Assembly (NCBI GenBank): GCA_009823395.1
Contig: CM020507.1
Span: forward strand, 7,214,501-7,278,500
Origin: Thamnaconus septentrionalis
Taxonomy: Eukaryota; Chordata; Actinopteri; Tetraodontiformes; Monacanthidae
DNA length: 64,000 nucleotides
Reading direction: 5' to 3'
The notes under the pieces are model-generated. The model was not told the DNA's origin. It was given only the letters and a program-made list of their open reading frames with translations, and made no database searches. A program made the position numbers and the translations under genes. This document shows, one piece after another, positions 1 to 12,648 of the stretch; position 1 is the first letter of the stretch; the number at the start of each line of letters is the position of its first letter.

Positions 1-3000
1 ATAGCTCGCCGCACATGGACTCGCTGTGCAAACACGCTCTGGTGGAGGTGCTAGCTGTACGCAAAGCGTAGCACAGGCCGCAAACAGTTTGCTGTTCAAC
101 TTAACGGGAGCTTGTCACGTACACACTCGGTACAAAAGTGGCTTTTAACGGGACTCGAGGCTGAACTACCTCACAAATGTTTTTAAACAGAAAAGAAAAG
201 GGAGGAAAAGTGAACAAAAGACGCTTAACGACTCTTTTGCAGAGTCTCTCCACTGTGCTTAAAACAAACAGAGCGAAGCAGCTGGTCCAACAAGAGAAAC
301 CTGGCCGCCTGGCTGGCAGGTTGACTGGACCGGACAGCAGGTGAACTGGGCCGCAGGAAAGTTAAATAAAAAAGACAACATGAAAGGAGGAGCGCAAATC
401 TGAAGCTGTGCAAATATCAGGTGCTTCACGGGTAACCGCAGGACAGCGGTGACATTATCTCTGTGGCTGATACTGTTATTATCTTTTCTGTCATCCGCGC
501 TCACATAGTCCTCATTGTTCCTCTCGGCGCTAACGTCTTCTTCTCAAAAATGGCTACCTTTCCAGAATAAATAAAATAGAAGGGGTTTTGGGTACTGACA
601 CAACATTAGTGTAGAATGAGTTAGGATTTGTTATTATTTTAAATTAATGAAAGACCTGGAGAGCTTCTCAGAACTCTGGTGCCATAAAAACATATTGTTT
701 GTCAATGAAACATTGAAGGATTGAATGTTTCTTTCGGGCTTTGTTTGTCTTCTTTTGTTGATTATTTACGTTACTTATTTATTCATTTAATAAAAAAAAA
801 CTTCCTCTTCTTCTCCTGCAGCAGTGGCTTGTAGCAACAGGTCCGCACGGGTCTGATGGGATGCATGACAGGGTCGGGCGGCGTACCCGAGACGGCAGCA
901 GATGTTGTGGTGACATCTGACCCTCTGCCAGGCGACACTGTAAAGGGGCTTTCCTCGGCGCCGGGGCCAACCTACCATCTGCTATCACTCTGAGGTCGCA
1001 CACAGACGGAGTTGGGATGGCTTTGAACGTGATGCGCTGCCTACACATGTGCACTGTAAACAAGTAAAAAAAACCTGCACAGATTTCAGCAGCTGTACGC
1101 GCCCGAATCTGCATCTATTTTAAGAAGCTTATGGTGAATTGGGTTGTGCTTTTACTTAGCATGCAAAGCTCTGTGGGAGAGCGAATCAGTGTCTGGTTCC
1201 AGCTTTAATTGACATAATAGTATGGATAACACAGATTATATTAGGTTGGCTCCTGTCATCCTTTTAAGAGTTTTAACAAAACAAATAAATGGTGCATAAT
1301 GACAGACATATTTACTTTTTAGGTCGTCATATTAATGGCAACAAACATGGAAAAAGCTGATTTAATCTCAGTCAAAGTGTAAATCAAATCCATGGTAAGT
1401 GCTTTACAGAATATCAGTAGCCAAGTTGTTGCAAATTTGCAGTTGACTGAAGATTTGAATGTGTTTTTTGCATTGAGAGTCTAATTGCCCTGAGCAGCTA
1501 CAGTATAGACAGCTTTCCACTTTAAAGTATACAGTTGAAGTTGAAAGTCAAGCAGATTTCAGAAGCACTCGGCTCTCTGAATCCCCGAGGTGCTTGCCAG
1601 TTGTTTCTCCTCCAGAGTTCGTGAGGCCAGGAGTCAAACTGTGTTAGTGGAGCATGTTTGCGCCCCTGACACCCCCCTCCTCACCCCGACTCCCCCAACC
1701 ACCCGTTCTCATTTCCTGGCTGCTTGGTTCTCAGCCTGGGCTAAGTCCCCTTTAGTCTGGTCTGATCTGTTTTAAAAGCATTGCCCAAGGGGGCCACTCT
1801 ACTCCTCTTTCTCCCCTCCACACTTCCCTCTCCAAGTTTTTTTCTTGTCCCTCGCTCTTGTGTTTTCCCAGCGGCGCGTAGCGTCCGACCGCGGTGTGAC
1901 AACGGACCCGTCGCCGGCGAAGATGATCAACACTTTGGAATTGCACTCGCGTGCAACTTCAAACAGCGACGATCGTGTCCCACCGGCGTAAAAATAACTC
2001 TTGTGGCTAAAAAAGTGCAGCTGCCAGAAGAACGTGGTGTTGTTTGTTGTGGAAATGAAACCAAAGTTACTGACAAAATCCTCACTGGTGAAATAAATTA
2101 CAGGGGAAGCCTTGCCCTCCTCTCCCTATCCTTACATCCATCCTTCCTTTCCTTCCTCTCTAATCGTACAGGAGAACTGACCTGGGCCAGCCCACATCTG
2201 GGAGACTTCATTAGAGACCCTGCGTATTTGGGAGCATTATCATTATGGACACAGCTCATGGGAAAGAGCCAGCTCCCTTGGGGACAAACCACTCTGTGTG
2301 TGTGTATGTGTGTGTGTGTGTTAGTGCCAGTGTGTGCGCGCGTGCGTGCATGTTACAAGAGTCATAGCAGCAGCCCTAATGACTTCTTGTACTGCCCACT
2401 TTACAAGGCCAGGAACCACTTAAGAGTTTTACGGGGGTCTGGAGGAGGAGTCGACTGGACACATGACAACTCCGCCTCCTCCTGCAGTCTCATCACCGCG
2501 ACCTCAGAGAGCTCAGCCGACCACACCGCACCCAGAACTGAATTACACTGTCCTCACGTGCTCTGTGCAAGCTAGCGACTGTCCATAGGCTTTTTCTTGC
2601 CAAAACTTGTGAATGTGCGTTCATCTCAAGTCTCTCCAGGCAGTTTGCCCCTGAAGCGACAGGACCAACTTTGGCCTCAGAGCTTCAGGGTCAGCAAAGA
2701 GCGCAGCTGTCTTCATTTAGCACGATCTCAGATCTCAGTTACACAAGTTTCTGTTCCGCGTATCCTCCACTTTTAACACGAGTCTCAATTTGTCTTTTGA
2801 GCTGAGCCGCTGATGATGTGCTTCAGCCTCACTCACAGCAAAAGCGGCTCTATTTCACTGTAAAGGCGTCACACTCCAGTGTAAACCTGCTGCAAGTGTA
2901 AGTGTGATTCAGTCAGCGAGGCTAACTAAAGGCAAAAAAAAAAGTGCAGCTGGCAGACAAAGTCCATCTGCTCTTGAATGGAGCCAAATGTGCAAAACCA

Positions 3001-3153
3001 CAAGTAATCAGGGGTATTATGGCGCACGCTGCTGTGTGGGTGAGTCATGCTCCTCTTAGTTGTTGTAGTACAACACACAAACAGGTGGTCTGGCTTTATA
3101 GAAAAAAAAAGAAACGAGGAAGTGTGGCGTGGAGTTTGCTTATGGCTCTGGGT

Positions 3154-3154
<1 letters not shown>

Positions 3155-3219
<65 letters not shown>
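3155..3219. repeat. (CA)n microsatellite
   Basis: About 32 uninterrupted CA units inside Notch1 intron 2, likely length-polymorphic. Confidence 0.97.
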
Positions 3220-3221
<2 letters not shown>

Positions 3222-3533
3222 AGACAAGAACTTCCTTCAGCCTGAAAGCAAACTTGATTTGATTTGTCTCAAAAGACGGCAAAAAGAAAAGCTTGTATTG
3301 AACTCGTCCTGAATGTTGAGCTTCCCAACCAGGAAACTTTGACAATTGCGACTCACAACAGCCAAACTCTGGCAAATGAGAACCCGACACCAGCGGAGGC
3401 GTCCATGCAAAGTCCTCAACGCTGTGCATTTCTCATTGTGAGGTGATGATATGATCAGATACAGCGCCTTTTCATCCAAGGGGTCCATCTGTGGCAGTTT
3501 CCTGACTCTGAATAGAGGGTCAGGAGAACTGGA

Positions 3534-3540
<7 letters not shown>

Positions 3541-3565
<25 letters not shown>
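3541..3565. repeat. (GT)n microsatellite
   Basis: About 12 GT units followed by a G run, inside Notch1 intron 2. Confidence 0.9.
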
Positions 3566-5324
3566 GGGGGGATGTTAAGATAGACTCATATGACCGAAAG
3601 CAAACAGAAGAGTCTTTAAGGAACCTACCGCAGCAGAGGAAAAAAGGGTTCATTCTCACTAAAGTGGATTTGTACTGCGATGCGGTTGGTCATCCAATCC
3701 AATCCAATCATGTCTTTTATCAAGTTCTCAAATACACCTTTGAAAGCCACTGTGTCAGATTTGGGACTATTTAATAAGAAATATAAGGGAAGAGCTACTG
3801 TCAAATTAATAGAAGAATGTTCAAAGACAAGCTTAACAGAAAATAATAGTTAATTGTAAAAGGAGGACCGTCCTCTTTTAGAAAGGTGCTTCTGATGACA
3901 ACACCACTCTAAGCCTCTTTTGAGGAAATCTACATTATTTGCATACATATTTGCTCTCCAATAACCTAATACAATAGCAACAGGTTATTGTTAACTGGCC
4001 AATTCCGTCTGCGATCCTGGGGTGGCCATAGGGCCGTTAAATCTATGGGGTCAAACCTAGCTGGCTAAACTAAGCAATTTGAAAGCATTGGATCCAATTG
4101 AGTATCGGATCAACAAAAAAAGATCTCCAAGACTGTCTTCATCCATACGAATTAAGGGACCCTTGTCCTGAAAAATGTCTTTTTTGTGTGACTGTGTAAT
4201 CGGAAGGCTGTTAGAAACCGGTTGTGCGTTTTTCATCGGACAAACTAAGTGTAGATGAAGGTATGCATGCAATCTCTCCGCAGCATCCCTCTTCACCCTT
4301 TGAGCCCGTCCGATGTCTCTCATCTCTCTGGACAGAGCAGAGAGCCACTTTGATTCTGCCCATTGTGCCAGTGGAATTCGGCAGTTATTTATCCTGGTCT
4401 GGATTGGCTCGTCTCTGTCACTACTCTCCCCTGTTGCCAAGTCTCTGCGGTAAACGAGAGGCCTCCTTCAAGGTGCTCTGGAGATAAAACTTCAGCGGGG
4501 ATCTCACAGAGCCTGGCAGGCCAGATATGAGGAGAAGATGGTATTTATGGTATGGCATGTCAAGTAGGCATCTCTGTCAGACTATATAAAACTAAAGCAT
4601 CCCACGCCACTTACTTGACCCGGCGTCAAACACTTTCAAGACTTCAAGAACGTCGTGACACCAAATCATAAAGTCTGTCAAGAAGTGAAATGTGGCTCTG
4701 CTTTCACGGATAAAAGCGTTGCTTGTCTTTGACCAAACAAAACACAACTGGCACAAATCCTTTAGAAATAAATGAACTCATTGACTAATACGCTATGCAC
4801 ATTATATACTTAGAACGTTACCACTCATTTTGTTCCATCAGCAGAAACTTCCTCAGTTATTTTAAGGAGAAAAGAGAAATTCCAATGTTTGTTGTCAAGA
4901 ATGGTAAAAACCCGCAATTAATCATTTCAATGATTGCTATTACAGCTATAACAGCTGTGTAAGCAGAGCTAAATTGATAAACCATTCGTTCGTAGCCCAA
5001 ATATTCAAAAACAACACTAGCCAATTGCAGACAAAAGCAGATAAACCTCTCGATATTTAGATGCTACAAAATATTTTGCCATTGTCACATTTCTTCTACA
5101 ACTTGCTAGACAGATTAATCAATTCAGCCCTGTGATGACACAGTCACACATTGTGCATGCAATGTCTCACACATGTACACACAAACACACACATTTCTAC
5201 ATACATACTGAAAACTTTATCCTAACTGTGAGAGATGTCCATCTCCATGTTTAATTGGAGAAGTCTGAGGAGGAGGACAGTGCAGGAGCACAATGATGCT
5301 TTGTGGGCCAGTGAGAAGGTGGGG

Positions 5325-5329
<5 letters not shown>

Positions 5330-5356
<27 letters not shown>

Positions 5357-5357
5357 G
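5330..5357. repeat. (GT)n microsatellite
   Basis: About 13 GT units in a G-rich part of Notch1 intron 2. Confidence 0.9.
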
Positions 5358-6212
5358 AGGGAAGGGTGGGGACGGGGGTGGGGGAGGCTGATTGAGGGGG
5401 TGAGTAACACGACCAGACCAAAATTAAGATGTGGCGGGGGCCAAGATGGCTGCCTGGGTCCTGCAGCACCAAAAGTTTGGACCCAGGTCGGTGACAAGGG
5501 AACGCGACACCGGTCACCGGCGCTCATGCCAGCACGGACACACTAACAAATGCAAAGTGGACCCATTGTGACCCGAGTGGAATTCTGGGCTGCAAAAGCT
5601 GCAACGTGAAGAAAAAAAAAAAAGCCATCAGTGGAAACGCTAAATGCCAAACCACATCTCCAGTTCTAACAGGTTGGAAAAACCTCTGCCATCTGTCCCG
5701 GGGAATGAGGGGAGAGAACTGAGGGCCATTGAGGAGGGGACAAAAAATCCCAGGAGAGGGGAGGGGGAGCTGCCGGGGAGGGGGCAGGGGGGTCTAAGGG
5801 GTCTCTCTGGGAAGCCTCACCCAGATTAGTCACACTGAATTAATCGCAGCAGAGAACAATGGTCGCCGAGCTTCTGGCAACCCCAGCTGTCGCTCGGCGA
5901 GAGAAAAGAAAAGCAAGATTTAAGGCCGCGAGAGTTTGGCTGGAGAGTGCGGCGGCACGCACGCACACACACACACACACAGACACACTCACGCATGCAC
6001 ACACTGTCTCCCTCTCTCACAGTGACCCCTGTGCTCATCAATGTCCACTCATTTCTGTCTCAGCTTTCTGACCCTCTGCCTCCTAGAAATAGCGACACAG
6101 GCCGGAGCGCCAATCACGTGCTGAGTCACAACTCTGCAAATTTCCCAATAAATAATCCCCCCCCAAAAAAAATCTAAAACAACAAAACAAATGTAAACAA
6201 GTTAAGACTTAC

Positions 6213-7033
6213 TTGCACTGTCCGTTTCCATCTGGACTCAGCTCACACTTCCCCTGGTTCAAACATGACTCCGTTTGCATGGAGCATCTTAGACCTGCGG
6301 AGGCAAAGTTTTAGTCCTTCTGCAACTTTGCAAAACTTTTTTTAGTTTCTGGCGAGTCTCAAAAAACTGCAGAAAACATTTTTCAACTGGGCAGCCACAG
6401 GTAAAAATCTCCACAGACGTGAGGTCAAGGTGCTACACCTGTCACCTCGGGGTGCCCAGTCTGTGGCGCTGAGGGATTTGACACCGGCTTGGCAGTTTTG
6501 CCAAGCTGCTCTCTGCAAACACCCAGGAATGAAAGAGCCATTTGGGGAACGACGCAACTTTGCAAGAGTATGAAAAAAAAAAAAAAAAAGACCTGCTGCC
6601 ATAACTGCGATCTGCAAAGGCATACCTTTGCATACAAGTGAGAAAATTTTTGCAAGAAGAAGAAGAAGAAGAAGAAGAAGAAGCATGCAACAGTTGAGTA
6701 AGAAGTAAATAAGACGTGAGGATACATTTGGCAGCTGGCCAGTGAACAGACAGTTACAGCAGGTGTGAGTCATAACGGTAAAGTCTGGAGGGGTGACTTC
6801 ACAAAGTTTAGGGAAACTGCCCTTACAGCCATGTGTGTGCTATCAGCCAAGCGAGCGCAACAAGTTCAAACTCAACTCTATTTTTTTCGCGCGCAAAGTC
6901 TCGTTACGCATTAAAAAAAAAAAAAAAAAAAAAAAGTCGCGTTGTTTTCCTGGAGAATCGCAGCCAGCCACTCACCTCGTGTCCGTGCTATCAGCGACAA
7001 CAGCAAAGTTAGTTTGACAAAGAAAATAGGCAT
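6213..7033 (-). CDS. notch1: Notch1 receptor, first two coding exons (5' part only)
   Basis: Exon 1 (7033-6976, 58 nt, phase 1) encodes the signal peptide MPIFFVKLTLLLSLIARTR and ends at a GTGAGT donor. Exon 2 (6294-6213, 82 nt) follows a CCGCAG acceptor and ends at GTAAGT. The joined reading starts GLRCS and contains CSMQTESCLNQGKC, the start of EGF repeat 1, which resembles the vertebrate Notch1 N-terminus (RCSQPGETCLNGGKC in human, from memory). Notch1 is a single-pass receptor cleaved on ligand binding to release a transcriptional co-activator. The remaining exons must lie left of position 1, as no further EGF-like exon is visible on the minus strand down to 1. Neighbouring inpp5e and pmpca, also linked to NOTCH1 in human, support Notch1 over Notch2 or Notch3. 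Teleosts have notch1a and notch1b; I cannot say which this is. Confidence 0.85.
6654..6683. repeat. (GAA)n trinucleotide repeat
   Basis: Ten GAA/AAG units within Notch1 intron 1, close to two poly-A runs (near 6570 and 6912). Confidence 0.9.
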
Positions 7034-8758
7034 TCCTTCTGGTTTACAGTGGTCGCATAAATCCACGTGGGTTTTTTCATAGATCCGCTGGTGTGTCCTA
7101 CTCCCCGAATGATAAAAAAGACGACGAAGAAGGACAAAAAGAAGGAAAGAAAGCCGAAACAAGTCAAGTCAGGTCGCTCCTGACGTTACGTCCCACAGTG
7201 CAGCGCCTCCGTAAACTCTGCGCCTGAGATGTTGTCACCTCAGAGTCCAGGCTGGAAATGACTGGAGAGAGACACACAGACACACACGCACGCACACTCA
7301 CTCACATACGCACACTCCTCCATCCGCTGCTGCTCCGCTGGCTCCAAGGGGGCGTTCACACACGCACACGCGGAAACTAAATGAAGACATTGTCACACCC
7401 CGTCCCACCCCATCTTGGTTGGATTCTCATGTGATCGTTTAATTACGAGACTGACAAATCAGATCGGTAATTACTCCGAGTCAATACAGTTTATAAGGTC
7501 TGCTTTCTCTCTCTCAAAAGTTTGCTTTAACTTGTAGTCTCTTTCTTGTCACTAAAAACTATTTTGTAGAAAACATGTTTGTGTTTGATAAATACATATA
7601 TGACAAGGGTAATTTCTATGAATGTGTTTAAAACGATTTGCATTTATTTTCTGATCGTACATTCTGCTAAACATTGCAAAACAATGTGTTCGATCTTTGT
7701 AAGTTCAACTCTTCTAAAGCAGTTGAGACAGATTGTGTATTTGCATATGACGATGCTAAAACTGTTGTGCCCGTCCCTGTTGGTTCTGTTGCATTTGGCG
7801 TATCACACAAATCAGAAAAAAATGATGTTTCACAGCCACTGAACCAATAACAAAATCAAAAACAAAGTTGTGAAGAACTTTTCACTGTTATGATGTTATC
7901 ACTCAGGGTACATGCATGTACCCCCATCAGCGGTTCTTAACCTTGAAATGTTTAGTTTTACTGCATTGGTTTACTGTTTTTTTTTGTTTGTTTGTTTGTT
8001 TTTAGCAGCAACAGTTGTGCATAACCACCGTGTCTTATTTCAATGGGATACTAAAATCTAAGTCTAACTACTATTGACAGGATTAATGTGACATAAATCC
8101 ATTACACTGTTTTCAAATATACCATTAAAAGTAGCATTTAATGTGCTGGTCTTTGGGTAGTGGAAAATAATTAAATAAATATGTTTTTTTTAAAAATTAA
8201 GAAAGAATTCCTTGCATTTAAATTTCAAACATGACGGGAGACGGTTAGCCTTATCCGGGACATCAGTAGCTGACGAAGCCTGGGAACTTTGGCGATGCCA
8301 CGCTGATAAATAACTGCTGAGTATCGGCGGGGCTCGCCTGCAGAGTCAGCAACAGGAGGAGCTGATTCCCACCAGGTGGGTTGTGAACGGAGCCTGAGCG
8401 GCTTCACACAGGTACACACTGCTGCCAGGTACACGCCACCCACACCTGTGTTTACACGTTTACACTCTGGGACAGGGGTCGCTTGTTTGAGGTGTAGACA
8501 GAGTTCACTCCTCTCATTATGCTGGGCTGTTAGTGAGACGGCCCTCCACCGTGAAAACAATTCACCCGGGTGAGATTCATTGTTTTCCTTCAGGATGTAA
8601 CTTGAAGGCCCAGCGTGCAAAATTAAAGGACTCTAGTGGTGTCGCATGAAAAGAAAGTGTTTCAAAATCATGTAGATTTTAAAAAGTAATAAATATATAG
8701 GCAAGAAGAAGGATTAAAACACAATTATTGTTTGCATTGTGCATTCTTACTATTAGAT
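7034..8758 (-). promoter_or_regulatory. Notch1 5' UTR and upstream region
   Basis: Sequence upstream of the Notch1 start codon (ATG at 7033, minus strand). The first 300-400 bases must hold the 5' UTR and core promoter, but no TATA box or clear initiator stands out. A CA-rich patch lies near 7270-7375. From about 7400 to 8220 it is AT-rich with nothing recognisable; 8225-8620 is GC-richer without a convincing gene. The promoter role is inferred from position only. Confidence 0.4.
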
Positions 8759-9031
8759 CACCTGGGCAAAGTACGGCCCGTGGGCCACATCCGACCTGCT
8801 GGGTGTCTCTGTCCCGCCCGCATGAGGTCGAACCCCCCCCGTCAACGAAACTTTGCGAGCACATTAGCGTAGCGCGATAGCGAGCTTCCCCCTCCAGGCC
8901 ACCCGCCTCAACGAAAGTATGCCAGGACGTTAGCGCGATTTCATGCCCCCTCGACAAAAACTGCCGTGGCCCTACCAGCACGATTCATCTCTGTCATGTG
9001 GCCCATTGCAAAAAATAATTGCCCACCCTTG
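8759..9031. mobile_element. Short non-autonomous hAT (Charlie-like) DNA transposon
   Basis: The left end reads CACCTGGGCAAAGTACGGCCC and the right end TTGCCCACCCTTG, so the termini are imperfect inverted repeats of the Charlie type (CAGGGGTGGGCAAA...GGCCC). The element is flanked by an 8-bp near-perfect target duplication, TATTAGAT at 8751-8758 and CATTAGAT at 9032-9039. At 273 bp it has no transposase. Divergence of the ends and of the duplication suggests an old copy. Confidence 0.75.
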
Positions 9032-9774
9032 CATTAGATGCTACTAAATCTGGGCCTCTGAATAATCCAGCACATTCGATCATCCAAACGTTGGACCCCC
9101 CAGTTAGAGCACATTCGATACAAAACGGCTGAACACAGAACGATTTGGTGCATCGGGGCTTGTGCTTTATTATGTACAATAAGGAACAGAATAAAACTCC
9201 AAATAGAGATAACACAACGTATATTTCAGAGATAAGTGGTTAAACATTTTACCAGCTTGTAAATCCAAAAGCAAATTTAGATCACTGGGGGCTGACAGAC
9301 AGCGCCGAGCGGCAGGCAGATGTAAGTGGCTTGTGTTTTGGCAGGGTCAGGTGCAACGTGTTTTTATTACCGCGCAGTAACAGTCTGCCAAGGGGCGCTA
9401 CAGGTAAAAACACCTGCCAAAGAGCGGGGGAACAAAACATGAGGTAAACGTTGAAACCCTGAGGGGAAACAGACACCCATGGCAAGTGAGAGACACAACA
9501 GTGAGAGATTAATATGGGAGGTGAAACGTACGAACGGGATGAGCCATCATTCAAATCGTCCTGCGAATTAATGACCTGCACTTGCCCGATTAAGGCTGGT
9601 CTATGTGGCGTGTGATGCAAATGAGCTCATCCCATAATCAGATTGGGCTGTTTGGCTGTCATTTATCAAATGGAAACAAAGAGCCAAAAGGACTTTTTTT
9701 TTCAGACAAAATTGGAAGATTAACATGGAAGTTTAAAGACAAAGTAAAACCTGTGGAAGTTCTATACAAATTTC

Positions 9775-9827
<53 letters not shown>
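9775..9827. repeat. (TCTA)n tetranucleotide microsatellite
   Basis: About 13 TCTA/CTAT units. Confidence 0.95.
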
Positions 9828-11289
9828 CAGTGATGTGAATTCATCAACTTTTCGCAGTTGGGCTAACACACTAGACATTTCGCAGCCTTACGTTGCTGCT
9901 GGAAACGTGACGACAAAAGCTGCGTGTCACTGAACTGCACCGTTGCATTGTCGCTCACTGATGGGAAAAGAGAGTGGTGTTTATTGTATCGCATTGTGAG
10001 GTGGAAAGTAAACAGGATTTGTGTTGATTTCCTTCTCATTGTGTCGACCTGAGGCTCGAGGCCTGAACCCTCGGCGGGCCCAGCACAGATGGAGGGACCT
10101 GTTCCACTTTTGACAAACACACACAGCTGCTCTGTATGGATTAGGACACGACGTGTGTATAGCTATAATTATTGGAGGAGCTTTACAGTCAAATGTTGTG
10201 GTTTAAAACACCCTTTGTCTGGGACGGTTTACAGGCTATTTCTCTCTGCCACCAGCACCACCAGCACCACCACCACAGCCATTCCCCCGACAAATGAAAA
10301 TTTTGAAAAGAAACCACAAAAAGTAAATAGGTTTGTGTCATTTTCACACAGGCTCTACAACGGCATCTTTCTGAAATAAAAATCATGATTCGTGCCACTT
10401 GCAAACGTCATGTAGCCACTGTGTGAGAACCAAAGAATTCTGTATTTTTTTGTCCTTTCACAAATGTAATCTGCAGTTTGTATGTAAGTGAAACTACTTT
10501 GTCATCTTTGACGAAGGCTGTTTAAGAGAAACACAGCATTAGTTGCGCAATGATCTCAAGCAAAACAGACAAAGGATTCAGGAATATCACAGCCAAGTGG
10601 GGCACACTAAATGGGCATACTACTGTCATTATGTCCCTTTTTATTGCATTTAAATTGGCTTTGCCTTGACACTTCAATGCTGCACACACTAGATTATATA
10701 ATATACTGTTATCTGTATGTTATCTCGTTAGTTAAAAAAAAGAAAAAGAAAAACCCTACTAGTTCCACAACTCATAATAATGACAATCACGCTACATTTA
10801 ATTTATTCGTATCACAAAAAAAAATTCAGGTCGCACTAAAAGGATTAGGGAAAAATGAAGCAGTATGCTAGAGCACCAATATCCTACAGAAACTGACACA
10901 CGCTGATATAATAACGTAGCCGTGGCCTCACGCCGAGAGCGTGGGTGGTTCGTGCAGCGGCAGATGTTTCGTGCCCGGCGGGCGAGTCTGGGCGTGTTTT
11001 GCAGCATATTCACAGCAAAGTATGCAAAGTAACCTGCATTGTGTATTTGTGTGGATGATGGTCGCGAGAGAGAGGAGGGGCAGTGGTCACACTGGTGGGT
11101 TGATGGTTGGTTTGCTGCCACTGTTGATAATGTGACGCATTAGATGAAACTGTCAGAATAACCATCAGTTGCTGTTCACTTAAGAAGCAGAATTTTAATG
11201 GAACGATCTTCCAACTGTCAATGTGACGTGAATATCTTCTTTGTTCCTTCTTAGTCTATAAATATTTTTATTTTATTTCTTTTTAATCA

Positions 11290-11393
11290 GTACAATCGAC
11301 ATTCTTTTCTACAGTTTAGTTGCTGTAATTATTCAATTTCCCCAATATGGGATTAATAAAAGGCTTCTTCTTCTTCGTCTTCTTCTTCTTCTT
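11290..11393 (+). repeat. Probable retroposon 3' tail with (TTC)n end
   Basis: The stretch ends with a CAATTTCCCC...TGGGATTAATAAA block followed by TTC repeats. Similar text (fine pyrimidines, TGGGAT, AATAAA, then a simple repeat) ends many fish LINE-derived copies. The 5' part is unclear, so family assignment is tentative. Confidence 0.4.
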
Positions 11394-12536
11394 AAAATTC
11401 CTAGACAGGGACAAAACACTCTTTGGATGATGTACAAATATGACTTGGGTTCAGTTTTTTTGGATTCATGTAACTTGAACAGCAGTAGTACTATGTAGAT
11501 CAAACTGAAGTTCTGGCCAATATGTGAAATTGAAATACTCCCTATTGACTGATATTGGGTCTCCTCATTTCAGAAGACTAAAAGGTCACATCATTGACTC
11601 CATTTCTTTCTACTTTTGTCAAACGTTTTGCAAGGTGGTCGTGGAGGCCAACAATATTTGGACATCCCTATATTTTTGAAGAAAAAAAACCCTCCTTAAC
11701 ATTGTGATGCAAAAGCCTTTTCAACCTTAAAGCCTCAGCGTTTGTTTTCAGCCCCCCCCCCCTCGGTGTCTTTTTCTGCCCAGCACTGTGGAAGATTATC
11801 ACCTCTGCTGCTCATCATGTCAACTCCGCGTGTGCTAAGCAGCTCACGAGCGTGAACGATTGCAGTGCCCTCCGTCTCTCCTCACATCTCTCTCTCTCGC
11901 GCATGCAGACACGCAGTGAGACGTGTTTATTGCCTGTGAACGTCTTGAAAGGGCGTGACAGTTTTCCCGCCGACACTTCCGTCAACTGACCCATGAAAAC
12001 TGAGCTCCTGTAATCCTCTCAGGCCCGCTTCCACTGTTTGCCGCCGACCTCTCGCCTCAGTGCCTGTAATTTAAACTCTCCCACGGATGGTCAGCAAGCG
12101 TCTTGAGGGTCCTTGTCAGCGGTACCAAATTAGAATTGTCCACAGAGGATTGAGGTCTTGTTTTCTTTTCCATCACCAAGACGATTCTAATTAAACTGTT
12201 ATTTACTACTGCTGGGCAGAGAACTGAGACTCTTGCCCTCAAGTCCCCAGAGGGACTCTTGTTATTTAAGAGGGTTTTGATCAGGTTGCCTAAAAGAGAA
12301 GGGAAAGTCAATCATTTATAACAGAGTTGGAGCGGCTCATGAATTAGGATTCTATTTCTGATTAGTGAAATTGGAAAATATTGAGAAGACAAATTCCTTA
12401 AAAATTATTTTTGGGAACAAAAGCTTCTTTCTGAGAATTTTGATAACAAGAATTGACTTTTCAATGGCACAGTTTGACATGAATCTTTTTTCCCCCTTAA
12501 TAATGTTACTTTTCTCAAGCACTTGTTTTATTGTTA

Positions 12537-12543
<7 letters not shown>

Positions 12544-12614
<71 letters not shown>

Positions 12615-12648
12615 TTCCATATATATACATATATATATATATCTATAT
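12544..12648. repeat. (AT)n-rich tract
   Basis: Roughly 100 bp of alternating AT with ACAT interruptions; self-complementary and prone to length error. Confidence 0.95.

Larger units (their letters stand above)
1..6212 (-). other. Notch1 intron 2 (partial), no exon seen
   Basis: This stretch lies downstream of Notch1 exon 2 on the minus strand and must be intron, because exon 3 was not found in it. It contains CA/GT microsatellites and low-complexity AG or GC tracts. The longest open frame (plus strand, 1781-2575) has no recognisable domain and mixes low-complexity text, so I treat it as chance. Confidence 0.6.

Noticed and set aside
1781..2575. 264-codon plus-strand frame
   Set aside because: It lies in Notch1 intron 2, passes through a GT repeat, has biased composition and no domain; likely chance.
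2926..3429. Minus-strand frame of 167 codons with poly-Val-Cys
   Set aside because: Translation of a CA microsatellite with flanks.
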